Source: SCTG01 sp964384595 (lineage in GTDB: Bacteria > Nitrospirota > Nitrospiria > Nitrospirales > NS-4). From it: a stretch of 64,000 bases of DNA. Of the stretch, positions 50,645 through 59,434 are shown one piece after another. The number at the start of each line of letters is the position of its first letter. Position 1 is the first letter of the stretch. Below the pieces are notes generated by a model. That model was not told the DNA's origin. It searched no databases and worked only from the letters and a program-made list of their open reading frames with translations. Location: contig CAYLLY010000002.1 of NCBI GenBank assembly GCA_964384595.1, positions 1-64,000 of the forward strand. The letters run 5' to 3'. Both the position numbers and the translations under genes were made by a program.

Positions 50645-51742
50645 TCAATCGGCGCGCAGCCGGGAGTACGATGGCGAGTCAGGTGTTGTAGCGAACGCTT
50701 GACAGATAGGATGCATCAACGCCTCGGCCTCTGCATCCGTCGCGGCAAGACCTCGACCTCTGGCTCTCGCAAGCAGTTCTCCGACTTTCAGACCACCTAG
50801 GTGTAGATCGATAAGTGGCTGTGGTCCAACATAGGCTGTCGTCACGCTCATGTATCCGGCTCGCGCGAAATATTGGGGTGCTACCAGGAGGCCAGCTGCG
50901 ACCAAGTCCGCCTGATCAACCTTTCCAGCGATGTGGATGACCGCCAAACCAGGATTCAAGGTTGCGAGCATCCGTCCATCCAGGTGTCCTTTGGGTCCCA
51001 ACAGAAGACTCCGGTTACGATGCTCCGCCACTATCAAGGCATCGGCCTCAGCAATTACCGATTCCATCTCCGGTGTATCAAGGCGATCTCCACCGAAGGG
51101 ATCGATCTGTCGCACGTCCGCAGCAAGTTCCGACAAGGACTGCGTGAGGGCTAGACCGAAAGCGCCCCCGCCAACGACGACGAGACGACACCGCACGAGC
51201 TCTATACCGCACTCGAATAACAAACGCATCGCGACAGGACCCAAATAAGACATAGTTCCCAACTCAGGTACTCTTTCGTTGGTCCCGAGCACTGGGATTC
51301 CAAGCTGCCGGCAGACCGACAGATCAACATCTTCCTCGCGCAATTCCCAGGTCTCGAACATCAGCGAGACGACAGCGGTGGACTTGAGCCGCCCTAATAA
51401 CGTAGCATCGAGCGGACGAACGAAGCCCAGATTGGTGACGATGTCGGCCTCTGAAACGCCGGGGTGGTCGCGTATTGAAATGACTTTGACACGTCCTCCT
51501 AAGCCCCAGGCTTCCGCTATCTCCATCGTTTGCGCTTGCGCCTCCTCAAGCGTACCGTACCAAGACTCGCGAGAGAGTGCATATACACGCCGTGCTCCGG
51601 CCAATGCAGCGAGAGAGGCAGTCAGGGCGTAGGGTCCCGTCGCTGCCTCGGTTAGTACGACGAGATCAGTCAAATCTAAATGCAGTGCCTCGATGCTACG
51701 CCGGGCGAGACGCCAGCAACGTTTGACATTCAGGCTATGCAT
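50645..51742 (-). CDS. Double-Rossmann NAD(P)-binding protein of unknown family
   Basis: 365 residues from MHSLNVKRCWRLARR at 51742, which overlaps the amidotransferase stop by 8 bases. The first half has LVVLTEAATGPYALTASLAALAG followed by VYALSRESWYGTLEEAQ, and the second has RLVVVGGGAFGLALTQSLSEL with a GxGxxxG-like loop and IDPFGG. The ending NPGLAVIHIAGKVDQADLVAA and YMSVTTAYVG recall 2-hydroxyacid or alanine dehydrogenase-type proteins, but no catalytic His or Lys set is obvious. It could oxidise or reduce a sugar-linked intermediate. Confidence 0.5.
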   Translation of the reverse strand: MHSLNVKRCWRLARRSIEALHLDLTDLVVLTEAATGPYALTASLAALAGARRVYALSRESWYGTLEEAQAQTMEIAEAWGLGGRVKVISIRDHPGVSEADIVTNLGFVRPLDATLLGRLKSTAVVSLMFETWELREEDVDLSVCRQLGIPVLGTNERVPELGTMSYLGPVAMRLLFECGIELVRCRLVVVGGGAFGLALTQSLSELAADVRQIDPFGGDRLDTPEMESVIAEADALIVAEHRNRSLLLGPKGHLDGRMLATLNPGLAVIHIAGKVDQADLVAAGLLVAPQYFARAGYMSVTTAYVGPQPLIDLHLGGLKVGELLARARGRGLAATDAEAEALMHPICQAFATTPDSPSYSRLRAD

Positions 51743-53666
51743 GGATCCAGTCTGGCCCGAAGGCATCGTGAGCGACACCCACTGGCCGCTCGCCGCCGAG
51801 AAAGGTTCGGCACCACTGCTCAACGCTGAGCAGTGACCAGATCAGCAACCGGCAGTTTACCTTGCCTTCCAAATGCTCGGACACCAGGCCCTGCACGGTA
51901 TCCCGGTCAAGAAAGTTGTAGATGGCCGCGTCCCGCCCCATTAACCGGCGGCGAACGTACTCGATACTCTCCCCGCGGAACCAACTGGCGTCGGGAGCGG
52001 AAAATCCCTGTTTGATCCCGTCGGTGACTTCGGCCGGGATATAGCGCTGCATCACCTGGCGTAAGAGCAATTTGCCGTCGCGGGTCTTCTCGAAATAGAT
52101 GCGCGACTTATCGCCAGGTTGGTTCTCGTTGATGCGGATCACTTCGCCGATCTTGCTCAGCTTGAGTCGAACCGGCAGGCGCATGACAAAATCCACCAGG
52201 TCGTTGTCGAGGAACGGCACCCGCGTCTCGATCCCGTGGGCCATACTCAGTTTGTCCTCAACGACCAGCAGACCGTGCAGGAAGGTCTTGGCCTCGAAAT
52301 AGAGCGAGTGATTGATGTAGTCCTCAGGGCGCGTGAGTTCCTTGGCATGACGGTGAAACACGTCGCGGAAGATGTCGCGCGTCCAGACCTTTTCGACCTG
52401 CGGCCAGATCGGCCGGAAGACCTGGCGGATGATGGAATTGGGAATCAACCGCTGCCAATACGCGTAATACTTGTCAATATAATGTTCGAAATCCTCGTTC
52501 GCGACCGCACGGTAGTACCGCCAGGGATAGCCGCCGAACAACTCATCACCGCCCGTGCCGGCCAGCACCACTTTGCCGAACCGGCTCGCTAACCGGGCGG
52601 CATAGAAATTGGGATAGCTCTGCCCGACACGCGGTTCATCGAGATGCCACATCATAAGAGGCAGCACGCGTTCCATATCGCCGGCCTTGAGCACCATTTC
52701 GTAGTGTTCAGTGCCGAACAGGTAGGACATATGTTCGGCCTTGTCGCGCTCATCAAAGGCCAGCTCAAGGCCGGAGGCTGAGTGCAAATCGAAGCCGACC
52801 GTGAAGGTTTTCATGCCAGGGAACTGCCGCGCGGCAATCGCCGCAATGGAGCCGGAATCCATCCCTCCCGAGAGATACGCGGCCACCGGGACGTCGCTCA
52901 CCAGTTGGCGGCTGACTGCCTGGCGGAACAGGCGGTCCAGCTCTTCGGCGTATTCCTCCTCCGACGCCGTTTCCGCCGGCTCGCCAAAGCCATAATCCCA
53001 GTGCCGCTGGACGATCGGCTCGCCCTTCTGCGCATCAATCGTAAGCCAGCAGCCGGCCGGCAGCAGCTTGACGCCTTTGAACAGGGTGCTGTCGGTGAAG
53101 AAATTCTGAAACGTCATGTACTCCAGCAAGGCGTCCGGATCCATATCCACCCGCATGGCCGGATGCGACAGCATGGCTTTGATCTCCGAGCCGAAGAGGA
53201 ACACACCGGGCCGTTCGGCATAGTAGATGGGCTTGATGCCATACCGATCGCGAGCGAGGACCAGTTCTCTCTGCCGGCGATCCCAGATCGCAAAGGCGAA
53301 CATGCCATTCAGCAGTTCCAGCGACTTGGGGCCCCAGGCCGCCCAGGCATAAAGCACGACTTCGGAATCGGTGCGCGAGCGGAATTGATAGCCCATCGCT
53401 TGCAGCTTGGCTCGCAACTCCTGGAAATTGTACACTTCGCCGTTGTAGCTCAGGACAAACCGGCCGTCGGCGCTCAGCATGGGCTGGTGGCCAGCGGCGG
53501 ACAAGTCGATGATCGCCAGCCGCCGGTGGCCGAGGCCGACCGGGCCGTCAAGAAACTTCCCCTCCCCGTCAGGTCCCCGGTGACTGATCGCGTCCGTCAT
53601 CTGCTTCAGCAGGACGGGCGATGCCGATTCATCCGAAAAATTCATGATTCCAGCGATACCGCACAT
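51735..53666 (-). CDS. asnB: Asparagine-synthase-type glutamine amidotransferase, copy 4
   Basis: 643 residues starting MCGIAGIMNF (C2) at 53666; the frame upstream is not used. HRRLAIIDL, NGEVYNF and RTDSE mark the glutaminase domain. The ATP loop is SGGMDSG (266-272), with Met and Gly where the other three copies have Leu and Ser. GTGGDELFGGYPWRYYR and VEDKLSMAHGIETRVPFLDN follow. It is flanked by a methyltransferase and the double-Rossmann gene, so it belongs to a different module from copies 1-3. Confidence 0.87.
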   Translation of the reverse strand: MCGIAGIMNFSDESASPVLLKQMTDAISHRGPDGEGKFLDGPVGLGHRRLAIIDLSAAGHQPMLSADGRFVLSYNGEVYNFQELRAKLQAMGYQFRSRTDSEVVLYAWAAWGPKSLELLNGMFAFAIWDRRQRELVLARDRYGIKPIYYAERPGVFLFGSEIKAMLSHPAMRVDMDPDALLEYMTFQNFFTDSTLFKGVKLLPAGCWLTIDAQKGEPIVQRHWDYGFGEPAETASEEEYAEELDRLFRQAVSRQLVSDVPVAAYLSGGMDSGSIAAIAARQFPGMKTFTVGFDLHSASGLELAFDERDKAEHMSYLFGTEHYEMVLKAGDMERVLPLMMWHLDEPRVGQSYPNFYAARLASRFGKVVLAGTGGDELFGGYPWRYYRAVANEDFEHYIDKYYAYWQRLIPNSIIRQVFRPIWPQVEKVWTRDIFRDVFHRHAKELTRPEDYINHSLYFEAKTFLHGLLVVEDKLSMAHGIETRVPFLDNDLVDFVMRLPVRLKLSKIGEVIRINENQPGDKSRIYFEKTRDGKLLLRQVMQRYIPAEVTDGIKQGFSAPDASWFRGESIEYVRRRLMGRDAAIYNFLDRDTVQGLVSEHLEGKVNCRLLIWSLLSVEQWCRTFLGGERPVGVAHDAFGPDWIHA

Positions 53667-53671
53667 TCGGA

Positions 53672-54724
53672 CTAGGATCTCCCGGCGATGACCGTGATAC
53701 CGGATTCCTGCAGATGCTCGCGCTCGATGGTCAATCCGGCTGCCTGGCACCAGGCGCGCACCTGTTCCGGCGTCTGCCGGTGCGCGTTGGCCGGCGCATA
53801 CCAGTCCAGGTTGATGTGATTCAGTTCGTCGAGGCTCAGGTCGTGATGATGGAAGGCCTTGACCACATGCCAATAAAAAAAGCGCTGGAGGTCCATCTTG
53901 CCGGCCGGAATGTTCAGCAGGGTGATCGGCTCCGGAACCTCGATCTCGATCTTCAGGTCGCCCAGCAACTTCCCCAGCTTGGTTAGCGGCAACATCGACG
54001 CCCAGGCCTGCTCCGGCGACATGCCTTGTAACTTGCCTCGCACGTAGTCATCGGTGAATTCGCGGATCGGCCCCTTGCGACGATAGACGTAGAAGAGGAT
54101 GCGTCCCCCGGGCTTGAGCTTACGGGCCAGCGCGCGCAGCGCCGCTTCCGTGGAATCGGTGTGGTGCAGCACCCCCTGCGCATAGACCACGTCCACGCTG
54201 GCGTCAGGGATCGGTAGATCCATCAAGCTCGCCTGCAGGAACGCCGCATCCACTCCCTCTTGCGCGAAGCGTTCCCGTGCGGCTTCGACGGCCGTTGACA
54301 CGTCCACGCCCAGATAGCGAACCTGCCGCAGCCGGCCCTCGAACAGCCCGAGCGCAGAGTGCCCGACGCCGCACCCCGCATCGAGCAGCAGCGGCCACGG
54401 CCCGTAGTCGCGCCACCAGGCCGCATCCGCGACGTCGCCGTAATGGGCTTTAAACCAATCGGCCAGCAGCGTGAAGCTATCCTGACGAAACCGGTCCGTC
54501 CCGCTCCAGATGAAGCTAAAGGCGTCTCGTGTCTGCAATTGGTTGTCCGTTAACAGTCCTTCTGACCGGGGAATGCCGTTGTGCATGACAAAGGTGGCGT
54601 CGCCGACGTGGAACCGTTCTCCCTCACCAGGCAGGCCGATGCCGAGCAGCTCATGCAGCCAGGCCGGTGGATGCAGTGGCCCTTTAGAGGCTGCGGAGGG
54701 CTTCAGCGACATAGGCGAAATCAT
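53672..54724 (-). CDS. SAM-dependent methyltransferase with long N-terminal extension
   Basis: 350 residues (ATG at 54724; a second ATG at 54712). An N-terminal part of about 100 residues (NGIPRSEGLLTDNQLQTRDAF) resembles the head found on some O-antigen methyltransferases. The class I core has LLLDAGCGVGHSALGLF, YLGVDVSTAVEAARERF, DVVYAQGVLHHTDSTE and KLKPGGRILFYVYRRKG, followed by an insertion of membrane-peripheral character. The gene overlaps the DegT stop by about 40 bases. Probably acts on a lipid-linked sugar. Confidence 0.83.
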   Translation of the reverse strand: MISPMSLKPSAASKGPLHPPAWLHELLGIGLPGEGERFHVGDATFVMHNGIPRSEGLLTDNQLQTRDAFSFIWSGTDRFRQDSFTLLADWFKAHYGDVADAAWWRDYGPWPLLLDAGCGVGHSALGLFEGRLRQVRYLGVDVSTAVEAARERFAQEGVDAAFLQASLMDLPIPDASVDVVYAQGVLHHTDSTEAALRALARKLKPGGRILFYVYRRKGPIREFTDDYVRGKLQGMSPEQAWASMLPLTKLGKLLGDLKIEIEVPEPITLLNIPAGKMDLQRFFYWHVVKAFHHHDLSLDELNHINLDWYAPANAHRQTPEQVRAWCQAAGLTIEREHLQESGITVIAGRS

Positions 54725-55841
54725 CTTGTGTCATACGGTTGTGGAGCGGAATCGCCATCGTGTTCCTATCGCAGTCACGCGCAGCGGGAAAATCCTCGGG
54801 ACGAATGCCGTACCGATTTCGGTAAAAGCCCAGCATGTGCACGGCATGGGTTCCCGGCCGTGTCGCAATCCCGCGTTGTTGGAGAGATTCCATGATTTCG
54901 TTGCGCGGCTTCGGCGCAGTGCCCGGATCGACAGTGGTCACAAAGGCCTGCCACGCATGCCGGCCATCAGCCGGCTCCTCGGGCAGTTGCAGCCACTTGA
55001 GGCCGGCCAATTCGCGGCGGTAGAAGGCGGCCCCCGCCGCGCGTTCTTGAATGAACCGGTCGAGCTTGCTGAGTTGTGCGAGTCCGACCGCTCCCTGGAG
55101 ATCAGTCATTCGATAGTTGAACCCCAGCATGTCAAATTCAGGGAGCAGGTAGGGCTTAGGCCCGCCATGGCGGATTTCTTCCGGGACCGACGCGCCGTGG
55201 TTGCGGAGCGCCCGCACCCGCTCAGCTAAGGCATCGTGGTTAGTGGTCACCATGCCTCCTTCGCCGGTGGTGATCACTTTCCGCGGATGGAAGGAGAAGA
55301 CTCCGATCTCGCCGAGGCCGCCGGCGGAGCGGCCTCGATAGCTTGCACCGGCAGCGCAGGCTGCGTCCTCAATGACGGCGACGCCTTTGGGTAACACGGA
55401 ACGGATCGCGTCAATGTCGCTGCACAGGCCAAACAGATGCACGGAGACGACGGCTCGCGTCCGCGCTGTGAGCCGACCGGCGACTTCCTCGGCGGTCACG
55501 TTAAACGTTCTCCGATCGACATCGGCAAAGACCGGCCTCGCCCCACAATAGAGCACCGCATTGACGGTCGAGACCCACGTGAACGCCGGCACGATGACCT
55601 CATCGCCTGGGCCGACCTCCAGAGCGCTGAGGGCCAGATGCAAGGCCGTCGTACAACTCGTACAGGCAATCGCATGACGGACGCCGTGTTTCGTTGCAAA
55701 GGATTTCTCGAACGCTAATACCTTCGGTCCCTGTGTCAGCCAACCGGTGGAAATCGGGTCCCGAAGGGCCAGCCATTCCTCCTCACCCAGGCAAGGGGCA
55801 GCAATCTGAATTTCGCGGGCCTTATTCGCCCCAGATTCCAC
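54684..55841 (-). CDS. DegT/DnrJ/EryC1-family PLP aminotransferase
   Basis: 385 residues from the GTG at 55841, which has GGAGGG seven bases upstream; another GTG at 55856 directly follows the sulfatase stop. Family motifs: TALHLALSAL, VPAFTWVSTVNAVLY, VIEDAACAAGASYRG and FSFHPRKVITTGEGGM with the PLP lysine. The Gln normally stacking near the cofactor (EDAAQ) is Cys here (EDAAC), which could change substrate. It probably makes an amino sugar for the chain. Confidence 0.87.
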   Translation of the reverse strand: MESGANKAREIQIAAPCLGEEEWLALRDPISTGWLTQGPKVLAFEKSFATKHGVRHAIACTSCTTALHLALSALEVGPGDEVIVPAFTWVSTVNAVLYCGARPVFADVDRRTFNVTAEEVAGRLTARTRAVVSVHLFGLCSDIDAIRSVLPKGVAVIEDAACAAGASYRGRSAGGLGEIGVFSFHPRKVITTGEGGMVTTNHDALAERVRALRNHGASVPEEIRHGGPKPYLLPEFDMLGFNYRMTDLQGAVGLAQLSKLDRFIQERAAGAAFYRRELAGLKWLQLPEEPADGRHAWQAFVTTVDPGTAPKPRNEIMESLQQRGIATRPGTHAVHMLGFYRNRYGIRPEDFPAARDCDRNTMAIPLHNRMTQDDFAYVAEALRSL

Positions 55842-55856
55842 TCCACAGCCCTCCAC

Positions 55857-57689
55857 CTAGAATTGGTTCCCGTGCCTGTTCATCTTGACCAAAGGCCTGT
55901 ACCGCACATGCATCGTGTCCGCTGAAACGCCGAATCTCATGAGGGACTCGCCGATGACACCCCACACCGGATCATCCGGCTCGATCGGCGCATGCACATC
56001 TCCAACCTTATATCCGTCAACCACACCCCACCAGTTCTCCCCATGTCCTTGGGGATGGATATTCACAACAAACTTGCGCCCTTTCGCATACACGTTCAAG
56101 AAATGCTGGCGGTATTTCTGGCTGGGAATGGTCAGAACGGGCACATACGACTTATCGACACCGCTCGAGATGAGCGATGTAGCCATCCCGTCTGGGCCTC
56201 CGTCAATCTCGAAATAGTCGAGCAGCGTTCGTCGCACGTCTCTGGTATCTGCTAAGCGGTGCTTGTGGCCTAGGGCGCCAGGGCCAAAGATGACTAGCGG
56301 AACGCGGGTGACTTCTTCCTCATTGTGATAGCCATACCAGATCTTGCCCTTGGAAAGGATACTGCCATGATCAGCCGTCATAATCACCAATGTGTTCGAA
56401 CTCCATCCATGCTCGCCAAGGTAATCCAGTACCTGTTGGATCCTCTTCCCATACTCATCAGCTCGGGCTCGATACTCTTGCCGTACGTGCTCCACCAACG
56501 GTTCATCTTCCGGCTGATATCTGTAATCGTTCTTGATCGCCCTTTGGTAGAAATCGAACAGTGTGCTTGCCCCCTCCGACTTATCAGCCAAAGCCTGCAC
56601 ATTTTGCTCCCCAAAGGAAACATGCACGAGCAGAAAGGACTTGTTGCTGTTGGAATGTAACTCCGCCACCTGTCTGGGGATGTTTTGACTCCATAGAATA
56701 TCTTCGTTCAATCGTCCATTGGTTAGGCGATACAATAGCTCGGTGCGCTCACCCATATATTTACGTGAATCTTCCCATGCAACGAACGTGTGATAGTTCA
56801 ATCCCAGGTAGGCCGGCAGCCAGTTCCAATTTTCTGTAACAAACGCGGATCGCAAACCCGTGTACTGAGTTACGCTGTTGGACTCAGGAAGGCCGCTTGC
56901 GTGAAAGGATATCCAGCGCGTGGTTACTCCGTGCTCTTGTAGAACATTCAGAAGGTTGTGCCTGAGCCCCCCTTCACCACGACCACCTATCGAGAGGTTC
57001 ATTCGTCCCGAGTACAGGACGCTAAAAAACCCGTTTGTATACACTTTGTTAGTGCGCACGTTTGTGAACACTAATCCTTGCTTCATCACGCGATCAAGCG
57101 CCGTCTCCTCGGCCCCCTGGTTGTATGTACTCAGGAGCTGAGAGGGCATTCCGTCGATGACCAGGAGGATTACATGCTTTTCCATCCCATCTGGATTTGT
57201 CCTCTTGGCCAGATTGGAAAGCGCCGCATACGCGAGCCCGCCGGCAAAGACTACGAGTCCGACTGCGGTTGCAATTCCCGCAAATTGCCTCACACGGTTA
57301 CGCACCGTAGGTATATCCCGTAAGCTTCTAAGGATCAGGCTTCCGAAAACGATACTTCCAATTAGCAATGCGCTAAGCCACCGAATGTCCTCGATTTTTC
57401 CCGATATGGTCTCCACGCCGAAGACCACACATCCTGCGAGGGTCACCATGACAACCGCACCGTCCAGCGCCTGGAGAGCTTTGTGCCTCCAGATCGCTGG
57501 CAGCAGCCTTGTTCCTAATACCACGCCAACGATCAAGATGAACAGGAGGAGTACCAGCGCCGAAGTAAAATAGAGATAGCTCAGCCAATCGCTGTGAAAA
57601 AGTAGGAGATCATCAGAGAGCCCTTGGAGGAAAACGACCAAAAGCAGCGCAACGGTATAGAGAGTGGCGATACGTCCGGGTTCAAGCAT
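55857..57689 (-). CDS. Membrane-anchored sulfatase/alkaline-phosphatase superfamily hydrolase
   Basis: About 610 residues from the ATG at 57689; longer in-frame starts (57731 and 57776) would overlap the previous gene by 50-95 bases. Five TM helices (IATLYTVALLLVVFLQ onward) precede a periplasmic catalytic domain: VILLVIDGMPSQLLSTYN (metal Asp), KVYTNGFFSVLYSG (likely Thr nucleophile), VIMTADHGSILSKGK and KFVVNIHPQGHGE. It is like phosphoethanolamine or phosphoglycerol transferases and may add or remove a phosphate group on the surface glycan. Confidence 0.78.
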   Translation of the reverse strand: MLEPGRIATLYTVALLLVVFLQGLSDDLLLFHSDWLSYLYFTSALVLLLFILIVGVVLGTRLLPAIWRHKALQALDGAVVMVTLAGCVVFGVETISGKIEDIRWLSALLIGSIVFGSLILRSLRDIPTVRNRVRQFAGIATAVGLVVFAGGLAYAALSNLAKRTNPDGMEKHVILLVIDGMPSQLLSTYNQGAEETALDRVMKQGLVFTNVRTNKVYTNGFFSVLYSGRMNLSIGGRGEGGLRHNLLNVLQEHGVTTRWISFHASGLPESNSVTQYTGLRSAFVTENWNWLPAYLGLNYHTFVAWEDSRKYMGERTELLYRLTNGRLNEDILWSQNIPRQVAELHSNSNKSFLLVHVSFGEQNVQALADKSEGASTLFDFYQRAIKNDYRYQPEDEPLVEHVRQEYRARADEYGKRIQQVLDYLGEHGWSSNTLVIMTADHGSILSKGKIWYGYHNEEEVTRVPLVIFGPGALGHKHRLADTRDVRRTLLDYFEIDGGPDGMATSLISSGVDKSYVPVLTIPSQKYRQHFLNVYAKGRKFVVNIHPQGHGENWWGVVDGYKVGDVHAPIEPDDPVWGVIGESLMRFGVSADTMHVRYRPLVKMNRHGNQF

Positions 57690-59085
57690 GACCGCAGAGG
57701 AGGATCCTTCGGGTTGGCCGATCAGAGTCATATTCCTGGATGGTACGGAAATATCGTCCCAATGCTTGTTTGACATCGGCCAAGCTATAGCGAATTGGCC
57801 GAACCGTTTCTAGCAAGTCTATATTCGAATCGCGTTGGTCTATGTATTCAAAGATGGCGAACTGTGTTCCGAGCTGACTCAGCAAAAAAGCGATGCGATC
57901 CAGCGACTGCCGTCCGTTTATGTATAGGTGATGCATGAGACCCAGGCAGAAGACCATGTGCGAACGCGCGCGCTCAATCACACCAGGGTATTGATTGCCA
58001 AGGAAGCCGCACGGGGGAGTGGGAGCGAGCAAGTCCACCACCAACGGCAGTATGTCTAAGCCCTGCCGCTTCGCGTAAGCGTACAAGTGCGCAATGCATG
58101 CTTCACTTTTATCGAGAGAGATAACCCTGGCGCCGCATTCCGCGGCTAAGACCGAGAAGGCTCCTGTATTGCAACCGAGGTCAACCACGGTCGGAGGCTG
58201 AAGACGGATTAGCAACTCACGCACTGTGGAGAGCTTCCTTTGTTTATCTATTCCTGGTTCGACCTGAACATAATAGTTACTCCACGCATCTTTCACGCCA
58301 CTAAATTCTAACCGCTCCAAGCGTTTGAGGAGTCCCCTGAAGAATCGTTTCCTCACCGCCACATCGATCTCGCTGCCTTGGCCTGCCGCAAGCTCCCGAA
58401 CCGCTTTCTTGAGCTTTCTGTTTGTCTGAAGCAAGCGATCCAGGAACGGTGTGATAGCCAGATAGGAGTGTCTCAACAGGTATCCAAGTCCAACGTTCGT
58501 TACGAAGTCCTGTAACGTTATTCCGTTGATTGTGTCATAGAGTAGCGCTCTCCCGACTTTGCCCTTGTTGATCGCAGCCAAGTGCAGGGGACGCATGAAA
58601 AAGCTCTGGAATTGGCTGTACGCCGGCCAAAGCAGCCGCGCCTGTGTAGGCACAATGGACGTGAAGTCAATGAACCTTGGCCGTGTACCTTGAAACCTGA
58701 CATTCCAAGGAGAAGCGTCTTGAAGCATCATGTGCTGTGAAGCCAACTCGATGGACAATTCTAGATGTAGGCGCGCCGCATCCCGTAGCATCGAGGGGCA
58801 CCACTCGACACAGTATGTGGCAGGCTCGACCACCTCATGTTGGACCACAAGGTCACATCCCACATCGGCCAGGTATAGCTCGCTAAGCTCAGTGCGAACC
58901 AGCCCGAACCTCTCGTGCAGCCGTTGAGCGATTCCATCGCTGATCATGCGTCGATAGAAGTCTGCGCTCTCTTTAAATATTGCCCGGAATATGCCGCGGT
59001 CCGTGTGAAAAACAAAACCGTGTGGGTCCACATAGGACGACGGATCGACACGCCAAGCAGAGTGCCCACTGTCAAGCTGAGTCAC
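57682..59085 (-). CDS. Two-part protein: kinase-like N-terminal remnant and SAM methyltransferase
   Basis: 467 residues, GTG start with GAGGG five bases upstream. The N-terminal half has MLQDASPWNVRFQGTRP and RFIDFTSIV, which resemble the catalytic DxxxxN and metal-binding DF motifs of kinase/aminoglycoside-phosphotransferase-like proteins. The C-terminal half is a class I methyltransferase: VVDLGCNTGAFSVLAAE, VISLDKSEACIAHLYAYA, MVFCLGLMHHLYINGRQSL. This pairing occurs next to sulfatase-like genes in other loci. The true acceptor is unknown. Confidence 0.72.
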   Translation of the reverse strand: MTQLDSGHSAWRVDPSSYVDPHGFVFHTDRGIFRAIFKESADFYRRMISDGIAQRLHERFGLVRTELSELYLADVGCDLVVQHEVVEPATYCVEWCPSMLRDAARLHLELSIELASQHMMLQDASPWNVRFQGTRPRFIDFTSIVPTQARLLWPAYSQFQSFFMRPLHLAAINKGKVGRALLYDTINGITLQDFVTNVGLGYLLRHSYLAITPFLDRLLQTNRKLKKAVRELAAGQGSEIDVAVRKRFFRGLLKRLERLEFSGVKDAWSNYYVQVEPGIDKQRKLSTVRELLIRLQPPTVVDLGCNTGAFSVLAAECGARVISLDKSEACIAHLYAYAKRQGLDILPLVVDLLAPTPPCGFLGNQYPGVIERARSHMVFCLGLMHHLYINGRQSLDRIAFLLSQLGTQFAIFEYIDQRDSNIDLLETVRPIRYSLADVKQALGRYFRTIQEYDSDRPTRRILLCGHA

Positions 59086-59154
59086 CGCTGCCCTCTCAGG
59101 TCCCGGTGCCCTGCATCAGCCGGATACTCATACTCCCCAGAGAAGCTAGCACAG

Positions 59155-59433
59155 CTATTTGACCTCTTCTTCCTCAATCTTGTTGGAGGACACCGGCCGG
59201 CGAAAAGTACGCTCGAAGAGAACTTTAAGGTATCGCCATGGTCTCAATAGCCATGCGACGAGGGTGCCAAAAAAGAACACATATACAAGCTGGTACAAAA
59301 CTCCTAAGATGCCAGGGTCAACGTATGCCCAGGCCAGAGTTGGCGTAACAACAAACAACACAACCAGTACAACCAACCTGCCCCATTTAGCCACACTGCT
59401 GCCTTTCTTTTCATATCGATGAATTTCTCTCAT
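59155..59433 (-). CDS. Small membrane protein of the sulfatase module
   Basis: 92 residues from MREIHRYEKKG at 59433, one base after the epimerase stop. A basic head is followed by a hydrophobic helix (LVVLVVLFVVTPTLAWA), the motif AYVDPGILGVLYQLVYVF and a second helix, then a charged tail ending IEEEEVK. Proteins with an AYxDPG signature of this length lie beside sulfatase-like and methyltransferase genes in many surface-glycan loci. Function unknown. Confidence 0.7.
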   Translation of the reverse strand: MREIHRYEKKGSSVAKWGRLVVLVVLFVVTPTLAWAYVDPGILGVLYQLVYVFFFGTLVAWLLRPWRYLKVLFERTFRRPVSSNKIEEEEVK

Positions 59434-59434
59434 G

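Larger units (their letters stand above)
42300..50648. other. Lower-GC islet inside the polysaccharide locus
   Basis: From about 42.3 to 50.6 kb the DNA is visibly less GC-rich and the genes use more A/T-ending codons than on either side. It holds Wzm/Wzt, methyltransferases, an oxygenase-like gene, a GT-C-like protein and a radical-SAM gene. No mobile element or repeat marks the edges. The boundaries are estimates from reading. Confidence 0.55.
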
